Source of the DNA: Aquibacillus sediminis
Lineage (GTDB): Bacteria; Bacillota; Bacilli; Bacillales; Amphibacillaceae
Length of the DNA: 64,000 nucleotides
Reading direction: 5' to 3'
NCBI RefSeq assembly: GCF_005870085.1
Contig: NZ_SZNM01000009.1
Span: forward strand, 65,259-129,258
How positions within the stretch are numbered: the first letter of the stretch is position 1; the number at the start of each line of letters is the position of its first letter. Of the stretch, positions 17,519 through 26,658 are shown one piece after another. The position numbers were made by a program, and so were the translations under genes. Below the pieces are notes generated by a model, which did not search any database, was not told the DNA's origin, and worked only from the letters and a program-made list of their open reading frames with translations.

Positions 17519-17565
17519 TGGGACATGGGCCTGGGTGGGACATGGGGACAGGGCACTTGTCCCAC
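17519..17565. repeat. GGGACA-family repeat, partial plus complete copy
   Basis: A broken copy (TGGGACATGGGCC, 17519) is followed by a full palindrome at 17536-17565. It starts at the last base of the regulator gene's stop codon region, so it is the first 3' sequence of that transcript. Confidence 0.85.
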
Positions 17566-17656
17566 TTGACGGTGGAAAGGATGGTAGTGTGGCCATTAGG
17601 TGACCGATTTGCACCTTACCATCACATGACTTTTCCAACTGAATCATCATGTCCCA

Positions 17657-17704
17657 CAAAAAAAGCTCAACTCCCTTGTTTTTACCAGGGAGTTGAGCTT
17701 TTTC
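17657..17704. terminator. Strong bidirectional terminator
   Basis: AAAAAAGCTCAACTCCC pairs with GGGAGTTGAGCTTTTT. Nearly the same hairpin as at 11151, with the same neighbours on both sides. Confidence 0.85.
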
Positions 17705-17709
17705 TTGTT

Positions 17710-17757
17710 AACTGTCCTTCCAATGTGGACAGTTGTATTTTTAGGGGGTCTGACCCC
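17710..17757 (-). repeat. GGGGTCTGACCCC-family 3'-end element
   Basis: ACTGTCC/GGACAGT hairpin (17710-17733) followed by GTATTTTTAGG and GGGGTCTGACCCC (17745-17757), 38 bases beyond the stop of the minus-strand glucosaminidase gene. Confidence 0.85.
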
Positions 17758-17795
17758 GCAAATAGAGGCAGCATTGTTTAGTAGTTCCGCTCCCA

Positions 17796-19613
17796 CTACC
17801 GCTTCACATAATCCCCATGGATCCAAGCGTCCTCTCCTTCAAAGATAATATTGTACCAATCTCCGTCTGTTACAAAATTACCTTGATCATCCATGACTCC
17901 AGCAACTGTGTCATTTTGTTGTAGACTTCCAACAATATTACCACTAGTTATCTGAGGAGTGCTTCTAACTCTAAGAATGCTGTTACCAACATCTACCTTT
18001 AATAGATTAATAAAATCAACATAGTCTCCAGACACCCAACCAACTCGATTAGCGGTTTCGACTTTATACCAGCCGCCATTTTCGCCAATCACATCGAGGG
18101 TTGTCCCTTCAGATAGTGTTGTCAGAATAGCATTAGAAGTCGACGGTGCGACTCTTAATCTTAGATTAGTAGTTGTTTCACCAATCAAGCCTTCAGCAGA
18201 AGTGTTAACTGCATACCGGTTCTCGACCGTTGGCATTGGCGAATTTGTTGGTTGATTGTTATAGTTCGGTATATCAAATCGCAATACATAGTGATCAATC
18301 AGATTATATAACTCATACATTTTTTGAATGTGTCGTGCTTGAATGGTTGCCCAACTTACATGGGTAGCATATTGATGGCTACCAGGAGAAATCGGATTCC
18401 ATCGCATCTTATAAAGGGTGTCTTGTCCTTTCCCAATATAACCACTATTAATAAACTTCGCCCCTCCTATAATGGAGGCTTCTTTTGTGAACCATTCCTG
18501 TTCATACGCATGCTCTGATCCACTCTTAAGCGGGGAAGAGTCATACGCCCTGATCCCAAACATGTTATAGGTCTCTCTTTCAGGAACTGCTTCTCCCTTC
18601 ACTTCTGAAACAGGATAACCAGTCGATAATACGGAAGTACCATTTCCCGTCTCATGCAATGCATGGGCAATTAAGTATATAACGTTAATATCATACATCT
18701 TCCCAGCCTCAATAAACGACTCAGCTGTACCTTCCAAACTTCCTTTACCCTTTAATATTTTTTCATTAATTTCAGCGGCATTGAGCCCATCACTATAGGA
18801 TAATAAAAGAAATTGGAAAAACTCGGGTGAATTTTCAGAAAAATTATTCGGATTCGCATAATACGCTACTAATTCTTTACTAGCTAAAAATTGACCAGCA
18901 CCATCCACTTTTGGCGTCCTCGTCATTTGGGTATTAACCACTTCTGCAAAATCAACGCTATATTGTGTATACTCTCTAATGTCCTCATTTTGATTTATAT
19001 TCATGATCCTATAAAGAAACGCTGCAAACTCTTCTCTCGTAATGGCTTCCTTTGGTTTAAAGTCCTCTAGTGCTTTCGTAATCTCATATTGCGCAAAGAT
19101 TTTCACATCATCTTTGTGTGCTGGAGATACATTTGATAGATTCACTTTGGGATCTGTTCCTCTATCGTTTAAATTAAATGCCCGTACAAATGTTGTTGCC
19201 ACCTCTTCACGAGTCATATCATCGAAAGGCTGAAACTTTCTACCACTTCCTTTAAAAATGGAAGGGGTTACTGCTGCAATTTCGTTTGCATTTGCACCAC
19301 CTACCCAAACGTCATCATAATACTTGTTTAATGTCTCCTCAACGTTTGAAGATGGGGGCATATCTAGCGCATTGTATAATAATACTGCACCATGACGACG
19401 TTGTAAGATGTCTTTTCCTCGGAACGTGCCGTCTGAATACCCATTGATGACGCCCCGCTCTGTAAGTTCCATGATTGGAGTATAGAATGTTGACCCTTTC
19501 CTCACATCAGTGAAAGCATGATTGTATGCTGATGCTGTCGCTGGGGCCGAAAAACTTACAATAGAAACGACAACAATTAAACCCGCTATGATCTTGTTGT
19601 TCCACCTCGTCAT
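17796..19613 (-). CDS. SLH-domain glucosaminidase with SH3 repeats (autolysin)
   Basis: A 605-residue exported cell-wall hydrolase. Signal peptide at 1-28; three SLH domains (about 30-90, 95-150, 155-215; FTDVRKGSTFYTPIMELTER, GYSDGTFRG) that bind secondary cell-wall polymer. A glucosaminidase domain (about 235-440) follows with YLIAHALHETGNGTS containing the catalytic Glu, and NMFGIRAYD. Two bacterial SH3 domains follow (about 465-530 and 540-605; LRLRVAPSTSNAILTTL). It should cut glycan strands of peptidoglycan at the surface. ATG preceded by AAAGGGGAT. It stands alone in the minus direction; neighbours at 22.6 and 24.5 kb are other SLH proteins. Confidence 0.9.
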   Translation of the reverse strand: MTRWNNKIIAGLIVVVSIVSFSAPATASAYNHAFTDVRKGSTFYTPIMELTERGVINGYSDGTFRGKDILQRRHGAVLLYNALDMPPSSNVEETLNKYYDDVWVGGANANEIAAVTPSIFKGSGRKFQPFDDMTREEVATTFVRAFNLNDRGTDPKVNLSNVSPAHKDDVKIFAQYEITKALEDFKPKEAITREEFAAFLYRIMNINQNEDIREYTQYSVDFAEVVNTQMTRTPKVDGAGQFLASKELVAYYANPNNFSENSPEFFQFLLLSYSDGLNAAEINEKILKGKGSLEGTAESFIEAGKMYDINVIYLIAHALHETGNGTSVLSTGYPVSEVKGEAVPERETYNMFGIRAYDSSPLKSGSEHAYEQEWFTKEASIIGGAKFINSGYIGKGQDTLYKMRWNPISPGSHQYATHVSWATIQARHIQKMYELYNLIDHYVLRFDIPNYNNQPTNSPMPTVENRYAVNTSAEGLIGETTTNLRLRVAPSTSNAILTTLSEGTTLDVIGENGGWYKVETANRVGWVSGDYVDFINLLKVDVGNSILRVRSTPQITSGNIVGSLQQNDTVAGVMDDQGNFVTDGDWYNIIFEGEDAWIHGDYVKR

Positions 19614-19713
19614 CTTAATCCCCTTTCATCGATTTCTATCAATCTATCTATATAGTATGACAAAACAAAGGAAATTTCTACATATTTCGGCATGAATAGT
19701 TTAGAAATTTCCC

Positions 19714-19743
19714 TGGGACACGGGGACAGGGCACTTGTCCCAC
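19714..19743. repeat. GGGACA-family palindrome
   Basis: TGGGACACGGGGACAGGG...TTGTCCCA, joined to the large GCGGACA palindrome, the same pairing as at 10095-10400. Confidence 0.85.
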
Positions 19744-19774
19744 TTAAAGGTGGCAGCCAGTATCTGCGCTGGCG

Positions 19775-20110
19775 GTGCTATACTGCGATTTACTGCGGTG
19801 ATGAGCTACACCGCGTTTTGCTGTGTCGTGCTTGCAACCGCACTGTGCTCCGCTAAAACTACGGTTTACTATCGTGTGCTCGTTGCGCTACGCGGACATT
19901 CAGTGCGCTATTTTTAAAAAAATCCCTTTTTAGCAGTTTGAACGGACATCGAGTGAGCTATTTAGCCTAATTCAAGCTGAATCAGCACTTTTTCTATTAA
20001 ATAATGGAACAAATGTCCGCACCCAGCTAAAAATTGCTGATTTTCGCAAGAATAACGGAATAAATGGCCGCCAAACACAGCACAAGAACTGGCAACATGG
20101 AGACCACTGC
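19775..20110. repeat. Large four-armed GCGGACA palindrome, copy 2
   Basis: Units at 19892 (GCGGACATTCAGTGCGCTAT) and 19941 are direct; units at 19999 (ending AACAAATGTCCGC) and 20051 (ending TAAATGGCCGCC) are inverted. Flanks hold GCGGTG...CACCGC stretches. Same architecture as 10160-10400 but clearly diverged, so it is an old family rather than a fresh duplication. No gene in 19614-20282. Confidence 0.8.
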
Positions 20111-20212
20111 AACAATGCGACACCGAGGAAAAGCGCGGCAACAATCACTCGCACACATTACGAGTAAGACATTTTTCTCACTGTCTCTCCACCTAGTTAT
20201 TAGAGCCCCCTT

Positions 20213-20252
20213 ACCAAAAAATAAGGAGTTGCCACCTATGTGACAACTCCCC
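20213..20252 (-). terminator. Terminator of the SDR/hydrolase pair
   Basis: GGAGTTGCCAC (20225) pairs with GTGACAACTCC (20241-20250); the minus-strand T-run TTATTTTTTGG follows. It ends transcription about 30 bases after the alpha/beta hydrolase stop. Confidence 0.75.
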
Positions 20253-20282
20253 CACCTAATCGTTCGCCCTCCACCGATATCG

Positions 20283-21092
20283 CTACGAAACCCTTCCGAT
20301 CGGACGTTTATTCCTTTGAATAAACTGGAGCGCTTGGTGATTAAATTCCATATGCTTTTCAATATTACACACGTGTCCACACGTTTCTATTAGATGCAAT
20401 TCTGCGTTTTTTTCCGCTTTAACATACGATGTGATTCCTTTAATAAACATATGGTCTTCTTCTCCAGATATATACAACTTCGGAATAGCATTACTAGATT
20501 TGATCAATTGATCATACGTTTTATACGAGTACAGTAGCACAAACGCCCAATGGTGATAGGATTGTTTCCCAAGCTTGTAAGCTTCCCGAATGAAAATATC
20601 TCTGGACTGTTTATGGTTGTTATTTGGCATTAGCAAATAAGCAAAAACAATATACGGGAGCATATATGGGAGGATATTTCTTAGCCATCTTGACAGGACC
20701 AATCTCCCTAGTAATTCCCCCCACTTTAACCACCTATTAACAGCTCCAGCTAACACCATTGATGCTACCCTGTTTGGATAATGGATGGCGATATGTTGCA
20801 TGACAATCGTACCTAACGAAATGCCTATAAAATGTGCTGACTCTATCTTCAAATCATCTAATAACTCCAACACCATCGCCGTAGTAGCTGGTAATACCCC
20901 CTGGTTTGATGGCAGGGCTGGGGAATTACCATGCCCAGGTAAATCAATAAATAGCAAATTGTAATGTTGTTTAAACATGTCTATTTGTTTATAAAAAATT
21001 CTATGATTCCCACCAATTCCATGGAAAAAAACGGCCCATTCCTTACTACGCCCATTGGTAACTACGTTATAATCTAATCGTTTTTCTGTCAT
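20283..21092 (-). CDS. Alpha/beta hydrolase
   Basis: A 269-residue cytosolic alpha/beta-hydrolase-fold protein. Oxyanion-hole region VFFHGIGGNHR near residue 22, DLPGHGNSPAL near 50, nucleophile elbow GISLGT near 95 (Ser), acid region near SGEEDHMF at about 215, and the catalytic His in ETCGHVCN near 240. RBS GAGGCTGAG before the ATG. It begins 12 bases after the upstream NAD-dependent reductase gene, so the two form an operon, possibly acting on the same acyl or ketone compound. The substrate is unknown. Confidence 0.82.
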   Translation of the reverse strand: MTEKRLDYNVVTNGRSKEWAVFFHGIGGNHRIFYKQIDMFKQHYNLLFIDLPGHGNSPALPSNQGVLPATTAMVLELLDDLKIESAHFIGISLGTIVMQHIAIHYPNRVASMVLAGAVNRWLKWGELLGRLVLSRWLRNILPYMLPYIVFAYLLMPNNNHKQSRDIFIREAYKLGKQSYHHWAFVLLYSYKTYDQLIKSSNAIPKLYISGEEDHMFIKGITSYVKAEKNAELHLIETCGHVCNIEKHMEFNHQALQFIQRNKRPIGRVS

Positions 21093-21104
21093 CTCAGCCT
21101 CATT

Positions 21105-22163
21105 CTAAGCAGGTTGCTCGGCAGGATTTCCCAAAATAATCTTTTTCAAAGCATCTTGATCTAAGTTAAGAGGTGAAATATTTGCTGCACTTAATAGTTC
21201 CCTCGTATTGGAATCATCAAATGTAACGGTATTTTCCCAATATTGATAAAACACATTAATTGGCTGATTGAACTTTTGTTCCTCTTTTGTCAATTGGCCA
21301 GTATAATTGGTAGGAACCATTTCGATCCCGTCAAACCCAATGATCTCTTGAATAAGCTCAAAAAGTTTTTGGTTAGTCGGTGGATTTGAATTTGTGATAT
21401 GATAGATTTTATTATTTTGCGCAGAAGATAACGCAGCATGAAGAACCGTAACCACATAATCAATTGGAACTAAGTTTTGTTTCGTTTCTTTATTACATAA
21501 AAATTTAAATCCTTGTTTCCAATCTCCTTTGCGGTCCTTCATTCGTTTTAATAGCTTAAAACTGCGAATGATACCGTGCAAGGCAAAAGTCGTCTCCGCT
21601 TCACCAGTGTTGGAGTCACCAATAATAATCGCTGGACGAAAGATATTCACATGGAAAAACTCATTATATTCAAACACTAAGTGTTCGGCATGACATTTAC
21701 TTTCTTCATAAGAATTCACAAAACGATTTTCAACTGGATTTAAACGTTCATTAGCATAAACATTTTTACCTAGTGTGTATGCAGTACTAACATGGAAAAA
21801 GTTTTTAACCTTTATCTGTTTTGCAAGTTCTAATATATTTTTCGTTCCCTCATAATTAACTTGGAACGTTCGTTGTTTCTCTGTTTCATCAAAAGATAAA
21901 TATGCCGCAATATGGTAAACGGTGTCAATTTTGTTATATAATAACTCTTCTATTAATGAACTGGTAATACCTACTTTAGGTTGGGTAACATCACCCTCTA
22001 CTATAGACAAACGTCCCCTAAGGTTTGAAGGTAAAGATGAAAGTAGTTTTTCAGCCTTTTTCTCATTCCTGATAATCGCATAAACATGATGACCGGTTTC
22101 TACTAACCTCTTCGTGAGTTGTTTGCCGACAAATCCTGTTGCTCCTGTTAGTAAAATATTCAA
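21105..22163 (-). CDS. NAD(P)-dependent SDR-family reductase/epimerase-like protein
   Basis: A 352-residue extended short-chain dehydrogenase. Rossmann glycine motif TGATGFVGK at residues 6-14, DTVYHIAAYLSFDE near 85, HVSTAYTLGKN near 125 and active-site YxxxK (YEESK) near 150. The pattern is closest to the male-sterility/thioester reductase-like branch, which reduces acyl thioesters or acts on hydroxy-lipids. The start is TTG at 22163 with GGAGAGGAAG upstream. First gene of a two-gene operon with the alpha/beta hydrolase. The 464-base stretch 22164-22627 upstream shows no gene apart from a 24-codon fragment near 22335. Confidence 0.82.
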   Translation of the reverse strand: MNILLTGATGFVGKQLTKRLVETGHHVYAIIRNEKKAEKLLSSLPSNLRGRLSIVEGDVTQPKVGITSSLIEELLYNKIDTVYHIAAYLSFDETEKQRTFQVNYEGTKNILELAKQIKVKNFFHVSTAYTLGKNVYANERLNPVENRFVNSYEESKCHAEHLVFEYNEFFHVNIFRPAIIIGDSNTGEAETTFALHGIIRSFKLLKRMKDRKGDWKQGFKFLCNKETKQNLVPIDYVVTVLHAALSSAQNNKIYHITNSNPPTNQKLFELIQEIIGFDGIEMVPTNYTGQLTKEEQKFNQPINVFYQYWENTVTFDDSNTRELLSAANISPLNLDQDALKKIILGNPAEQPA

Positions 22164-22627
22164 GTAAACTACTTCCTCTCCAGTTTTAATATAGTTAAAA
22201 TCATAGTTGCTTAATCTTAATACTAATTTATCCGCACAATATATTCAATCCTATTATGAAAGTTTGCTAAATTGTTACTTTTTCTGATATGCAAAAACCT
22301 TGTAGGGTGGGGATTCCATTAATATAAATATTATATGGTAAATGGTGGAACACGAGGAATTAACGAAGCACAGGACAGTACTAATTGAAAGTTTTGCAAA
22401 AAAGCACAATAAGTAAATTCAATCTATTCATAGGCCTTTTTCCCCTTAGTCGCTCCCCCAGAAGAGAGAGTTTTTTCCTTTTTTCTACTTATCATTGATC
22501 GTAAGTTTTAAGTCATCGCACATAGGTATTTCGTTTCTTGTGCTTCCTCCGTATATGCCGTATTCTACAATGGAAGCTGGATAACCGTCCCGCTGTACAT
22601 CTATTAAACTAGTTTAGGGAGGAACGG

Positions 22628-24130
22628 ATGATGAGAAAGACATGTATGTTTTTTGTTTTATTGTGTTTATTTACGGTTCAACACGTATACGCACAAGAAG
22701 ATTTCAATGATATTAGGAATGATTATTGGGCAAAAGAATCTATTGATTACTTATCTGATTCAGAGATTATTAATGGTTATTCTGATGGTTCTTTTAAACC
22801 AAACCAAACTATTACTAGAATACAAACCGCAATAATGATTACAAAAGCACTAGATTTGGACACTACCAATCTTCCTTCGATTGACTATAAAGATGTGTCT
22901 GAAGATATGACCGGTTATAAATCCATTGCAGCTGTAACAAAGGAAGGAATATTCAGTGGGTCTAATGGCCAATTTATGCCTTACAAACCTTTAACAAGAG
23001 CTGAAATGGCAGTAGTTTTAACTTCTATGTATGAAATCGACTCCACATGGGAGGAAGATTTCACGGACATCTCTAGTAATCATTGGGCATACCATGCGAT
23101 TGAAACGATAGCAGACTATGGGATTACCACTGGCTATCCAGATAAAACTTTTAGACCTAACAACCCAACAACTAGAGCGCAATTTTCTGTATTTATGCAC
23201 AACGTTTTAGAAAATGAGGCGTTCGATTACTCTTCAACAACAGATGAAGAAAAAAGTGACCAAACAACGGATAAAGATGACAACACCGAAGATCAAGCAG
23301 AAGAATCCGAACGAGAATTCACATTTAAAGGGATCGGTATCGGCGATTCAGAACAAACAGTCCTTGATGTTTTGGGTGAGCCAAAAAGAATCGATCAAAG
23401 TCGCAAAAGTTATCAGTGGTACATTTATAGTGATGAACAAAAGGCCCTGCAAATTGGGATACAAGACAATGAGGTTGTAGCTGTATTTACTAACGCTGAC
23501 ATGATGGAACATACTGACGGACTAAGCATCCATCACTCTACAAATGAAGATGTCTTCGAGCTCTATGGGGAAAAGGAGATGGATTCTTCCTTTGGAACAA
23601 CAGATACACCGTATATGGTTCATAATAATTCGGTAAAGTTTTATTTTGATCGTCATAATAACCACATACTTTCTGGAGTATATATATTCAAAAATTCCGG
23701 GATCACTAGCGACAATATCACATCGGCTATGTTATCCGATTGGGAAAAAGAAATTTTTGAACAAACGAATAGCTTTCGGTATAAATACAATAAGAATCCC
23801 GTGAAACATCATGAAACGGCTGCGACAACGGCAAGGGAACATAGTACGGACATGCTCAACCGTGATTATTTTGACCATGTAAACCCAGATGGACTGGATC
23901 CGTTTGATCGTATGAGCAACAATGGCATAAACTATACAACTGCTGGTGAAAATATCGCATTCATAAGCGGAGGCGTATTTGAATCGTTTGATTTATACTA
24001 TCTATGGGTGAACTCTCTAGGACACCGACAAACCATGTTGAACGAAAACTTCACTCACTTAGGTGTTGGTTTAGACGGTAAAGATCGTGCATTTTATGGC
24101 ACTCAAAACTTCGTAACACCTTTTAGATAA
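22628..24130 (+). CDS. SLH-domain protein with CAP (SCP-like) domain
   Basis: A 500-residue exported surface protein. Signal peptide (about 1-22), three SLH domains (about 24-200, with GYSDGSFKPNQTITR and GYPDKTFRPNNPTTR), an acidic linker (about 200-230), a CAP-associated domain (about 232-350, GIGIGDSEQTVLDVLGEPKR) and a C-terminal CAP domain (about 370-500). The CAP motifs AREHSTDMLNRDYFDHVNP and GENIAF, and the C-terminal YGTQNFV, are clear. CAP proteins of spore formers are extracellular and of mostly unknown activity. TAGGGAGGAAC lies before ATG 22628; the next codon is also ATG. The stop is followed after two bases by a GGGACA repeat. Confidence 0.88.
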   Translation: MMRKTCMFFVLLCLFTVQHVYAQEDFNDIRNDYWAKESIDYLSDSEIINGYSDGSFKPNQTITRIQTAIMITKALDLDTTNLPSIDYKDVSEDMTGYKSIAAVTKEGIFSGSNGQFMPYKPLTRAEMAVVLTSMYEIDSTWEEDFTDISSNHWAYHAIETIADYGITTGYPDKTFRPNNPTTRAQFSVFMHNVLENEAFDYSSTTDEEKSDQTTDKDDNTEDQAEESEREFTFKGIGIGDSEQTVLDVLGEPKRIDQSRKSYQWYIYSDEQKALQIGIQDNEVVAVFTNADMMEHTDGLSIHHSTNEDVFELYGEKEMDSSFGTTDTPYMVHNNSVKFYFDRHNNHILSGVYIFKNSGITSDNITSAMLSDWEKEIFEQTNSFRYKYNKNPVKHHETAATTAREHSTDMLNRDYFDHVNPDGLDPFDRMSNNGINYTTAGENIAFISGGVFESFDLYYLWVNSLGHRQTMLNENFTHLGVGLDGKDRAFYGTQNFVTPFR

Positions 24131-24132
24131 AG

Positions 24133-24190
24133 TGGGACATGGGGACAGGGTAACTGTCCCAGTTATTCAATTATCAGTTTATTTAATTTA
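24133..24190 (+). repeat. GGGACA-family palindrome, long form
   Basis: Palindrome at 24133-24162 followed by TTATTCAATTATCAG...; the same extended form with its unique tail recurs at 28417-28474 with one or two differences over almost 60 bases. It begins two bases after the CAP-protein stop. Confidence 0.88.
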
Positions 24191-24231
24191 ATGGCTAGGG
24201 TATTCCTACTGGTCAAATTGATTCGACAGAT

Positions 24232-24420
24232 TAGATAAAGTGAATTTTTGTCTTCCCCCACTGAGTGTTAGTTGAACCATTCGGGGTGAAAGCGAACGGT
24301 CGTTTAACACACTTAAGCATCTCCGTTTCACTTCATGAAGTGGGAGTCTTACGAACGTTTACACCGGGGTAAAGGAAACTTGGTGCCAAACCTCTAGCTA
24401 GCATAGTGTTCATAACACTA
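24232..24420. mobile_element. Possible IS200/IS605-type end or remnant
   Basis: Contains the perfect palindrome CCCACTTCATGAAGTGGG-like core (CACTTCATGAAGTGGGAG near 24338), preceded by a structured GGTTCA/CACCCC region. A segment at 60880-60970, read on the other strand, shares the CACCCCAAT..GGTTCA block and the TCACTTTAT flank. No transposase gene remains. The IS605 assignment is from memory of hairpin ends and is uncertain; a structured RNA is an alternative. Confidence 0.3.
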
Positions 24421-24442
24421 ATACATTTTACATCAAGATAAA

Positions 24443-24486
24443 GAAAAACCCGCTCCCTATCGATTTGATAAGGAACGGGTTTTTTA
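24443..24486. terminator. Bidirectional terminator
   Basis: AACCCGCTCCCTAT...ATAAGGAACGGGTT with A-run on the left and TTTTTT on the right; serves the minus-strand SLH gene ending at 24512. Confidence 0.8.
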
Positions 24487-24511
24487 AAGCATGGGTTGAA
24501 ATTCAATAGAC

Positions 24512-26317
24512 CTACTCTATAATAGATAGGAATTCAAATTCCTCTTCCCCATCACTAATATAGTATTTCACAACGTTTTCTTCTGTCGCCCAAAGTCCGC
24601 CGTATTTGTAACTAATACTCATTCCAAAACTTTCATAAGGGTCAATGGTAGTTGAAAATCCATCGTCTTCTAAACTGGATTGCGTGTAGGTCGATTCAAT
24701 TTGATCACCTTCATACACCTCAATTTTGTCTATCGTTACAGAACGGCTATCCATGTTATAAAAGGATGTACGGAAACCTTGAATAACATTATTCATCGTG
24801 ATCGAAGCGTAACTGTGAAACTCCAATAACGGTTCATCGCTAACTATAATAGTGCTAGTTGCTTTTGTACCACTTTCTGTTTCAACAGTAATCGTTGCTG
24901 ATCCTTCATTGACAGCAGTAACTTCCCCATCACTTGTAACAGTTGCGACATCAGCATCACTAGAATCCCAAGTGATTGTCGTTGATGGGCCATTTTCAGG
25001 TGTTACGGAGGCTTCTAATTGTAAGTCTTCGCCCGTTCTTAGCACATATCTTGTTTCATTAAGAGTGATTTGTTCATTTTCATAATAGTCAATAAGTGCT
25101 TCGGCGTCTTCTAATTTAGAAAGCCCGTCAATTTCAACGTCTTCCTTCATAGCAATTGCTTCCTCTACCAGTGATCTAGCAGTTGTTACTTGATCTTTAT
25201 CATCTAGAGTAATAGCTTCAGGTAATGTAGCAATTGATTGTTCAGCAGCTTCCACAACAGGTGTCAGTCCGTCATACTCTACCATAGTATTATATTCATG
25301 GTCTTCGTATTCGACTGTTACTTCGTTTTGTCCATGCACAAGTGCTTGATCTAGGTCAAATTCGATTTCTTCCTTATTGCTAAATACTACTGCAATTGTA
25401 TTTTTATCGATAGCTTTTACATCATCAATGTCATACTTAGGTGTTAATACTGTCACCGTTATATCCATTATCACTGCGTTATTTCCTGTCGGGCTAACCG
25501 CTTCATATGTGACCGTATACGTACCTGGTTGCTCTGTATCAACAGATTCTACTTGATTATCGTTGTACGTAATTGTTTTTGTAATGTTTGCTGAACCACC
25601 AGCTCCATCAGTTGCGGTAACTTCGGGTAAATCAAAATCAGCCCCATACGCAACAGTGAAAGTACGTTCGCCGTCATAAGTAAACATAGGATACCCAATC
25701 GCTTCATTAGCATCTTTTGCCCGATAAATAAATAAGGCAAACTCACCTCTTGTAACTGGTTCTTTCGTTCCAAAAATTGTTGGTGTCTTTCCTTGTGTTA
25801 CACCGTGTTGTACCAATGCATCTATATAGGTATCCCAATTACTGTTCACATCAATAAATTCATTTTGAATCCCTTCACCATCTAACTGGTAAGCATTCGC
25901 AATTACTTTTGCCATTTCTGCTCTCGTGATATTGGCTGCAGGCTTAAACGATGTATCAGTTTTTCCATTAACAATTTCTTTTGCATACGTAGCATTTACC
26001 GCAGGCTCTACACGGTAATTTAAGTCAGCAAATGGTGTGCTTGGAGCATCTACGACATTTAAATCAAGTACATTTGCAATCATTACCATAGCATCACCAC
26101 GTTTAATCGGGTCTTTTATACCGAATTCATTCTCTGAAAGTCCCTGTGCAATACGCTCATCAATCAAATAATCTACCGCTTCACTATATCGTCCATCTTT
26201 ACTCACATCATTAAAATCAGCAGAAGATGCCTCGGTTGTATGTACACCAGTAATTAATAAAGTAAATAATCCGATAGACACCATTAATTTACTCTGAAAC
26301 TTAGAAATAGTATCCAA
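24512..26317 (-). CDS. SLH-domain surface protein with Ig-like (BIG2) domain
   Basis: A 601-residue exported protein. Signal peptide (about 1-30), three SLH domains (about 33-200), an Ig-like/bacterial cadherin-like segment (about 205-290; TYTVTYEAVSPTGN), a helical linker (about 350-415), a BIG2 Ig-like domain (about 415-495; TWDSSDADVATVTSDGEVTA) and a C-terminal beta-rich domain (about 500-600). It is anchored to the wall by SLH and exposes stalk-like Ig domains; adhesion or S-layer structure is plausible. The start is TTG at 26317 after GGGGGG. No operon partner. Confidence 0.85.
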   Translation of the reverse strand: MDTISKFQSKLMVSIGLFTLLITGVHTTEASSADFNDVSKDGRYSEAVDYLIDERIAQGLSENEFGIKDPIKRGDAMVMIANVLDLNVVDAPSTPFADLNYRVEPAVNATYAKEIVNGKTDTSFKPAANITRAEMAKVIANAYQLDGEGIQNEFIDVNSNWDTYIDALVQHGVTQGKTPTIFGTKEPVTRGEFALFIYRAKDANEAIGYPMFTYDGERTFTVAYGADFDLPEVTATDGAGGSANITKTITYNDNQVESVDTEQPGTYTVTYEAVSPTGNNAVIMDITVTVLTPKYDIDDVKAIDKNTIAVVFSNKEEIEFDLDQALVHGQNEVTVEYEDHEYNTMVEYDGLTPVVEAAEQSIATLPEAITLDDKDQVTTARSLVEEAIAMKEDVEIDGLSKLEDAEALIDYYENEQITLNETRYVLRTGEDLQLEASVTPENGPSTTITWDSSDADVATVTSDGEVTAVNEGSATITVETESGTKATSTIIVSDEPLLEFHSYASITMNNVIQGFRTSFYNMDSRSVTIDKIEVYEGDQIESTYTQSSLEDDGFSTTIDPYESFGMSISYKYGGLWATEENVVKYYISDGEEEFEFLSIIE

Positions 26318-26628
26318 ATTTTTCCCCCCTAAAATATAACTTAACTACCTATTAAAATAAGGTAATTTATACATTGCCCTTAGTAAAGGACCATTTTCAC
26401 CAGCAAAAACAGTAAAGGTATAAAAAAGCCTCGAGCTTTCCAACAATCAATAATTCTAGCATGCTTGTAAGTTAGTTTGAATGCTTTAGTAGATTTACAT
26501 AATTTTACCTAGCCTTCCTAAATTTCCTCAAACTGTTGTTTGGTTTTTCTTTCTATTTTAGAAGGCTGAGTCAGAATTTTTTTCTTTAAAGTTGGTAAAA
26601 AGTAACCTCACCGCTCCAGTGGCTAAAC
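26318..26628 (-). promoter_or_regulatory. Long leader of the SLH/BIG2 gene with a hairpin
   Basis: Read on the minus strand, AAAGCTCGAGGCTTTTTTT (about 26415-26433) is a short terminator-like hairpin about 100 bases before the start codon. Upstream of it CAAACAACAGTTTG can form a second stem. This could be a regulated leader, but no known riboswitch consensus matches. Confidence 0.3.
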
Positions 26629-26658
26629 TGGGACAAGTGCCCTGTCCCCTTGTCCCAC
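26629..26658. repeat. GGGACA-family palindrome abutting a stop codon
   Basis: TGGGACAAGTGCC...CCTTGTCCCA lies directly next to the stop codon of the minus-strand TetR gene. Confidence 0.85.

Noticed and set aside
17518..17781. 87-residue plus-strand ORF after the GbsR-like gene
   Set aside because: It is a translation of the GGGACA palindrome, hairpin and GGGGTCTGACCCC element; no ribosome binding site and no protein-like composition.
22430..22627. c-di-AMP (ydaO) or other riboswitch before the SLH/CAP gene
   Set aside because: The leader has stems but none of the conserved ydaO blocks could be found; left as unassigned.
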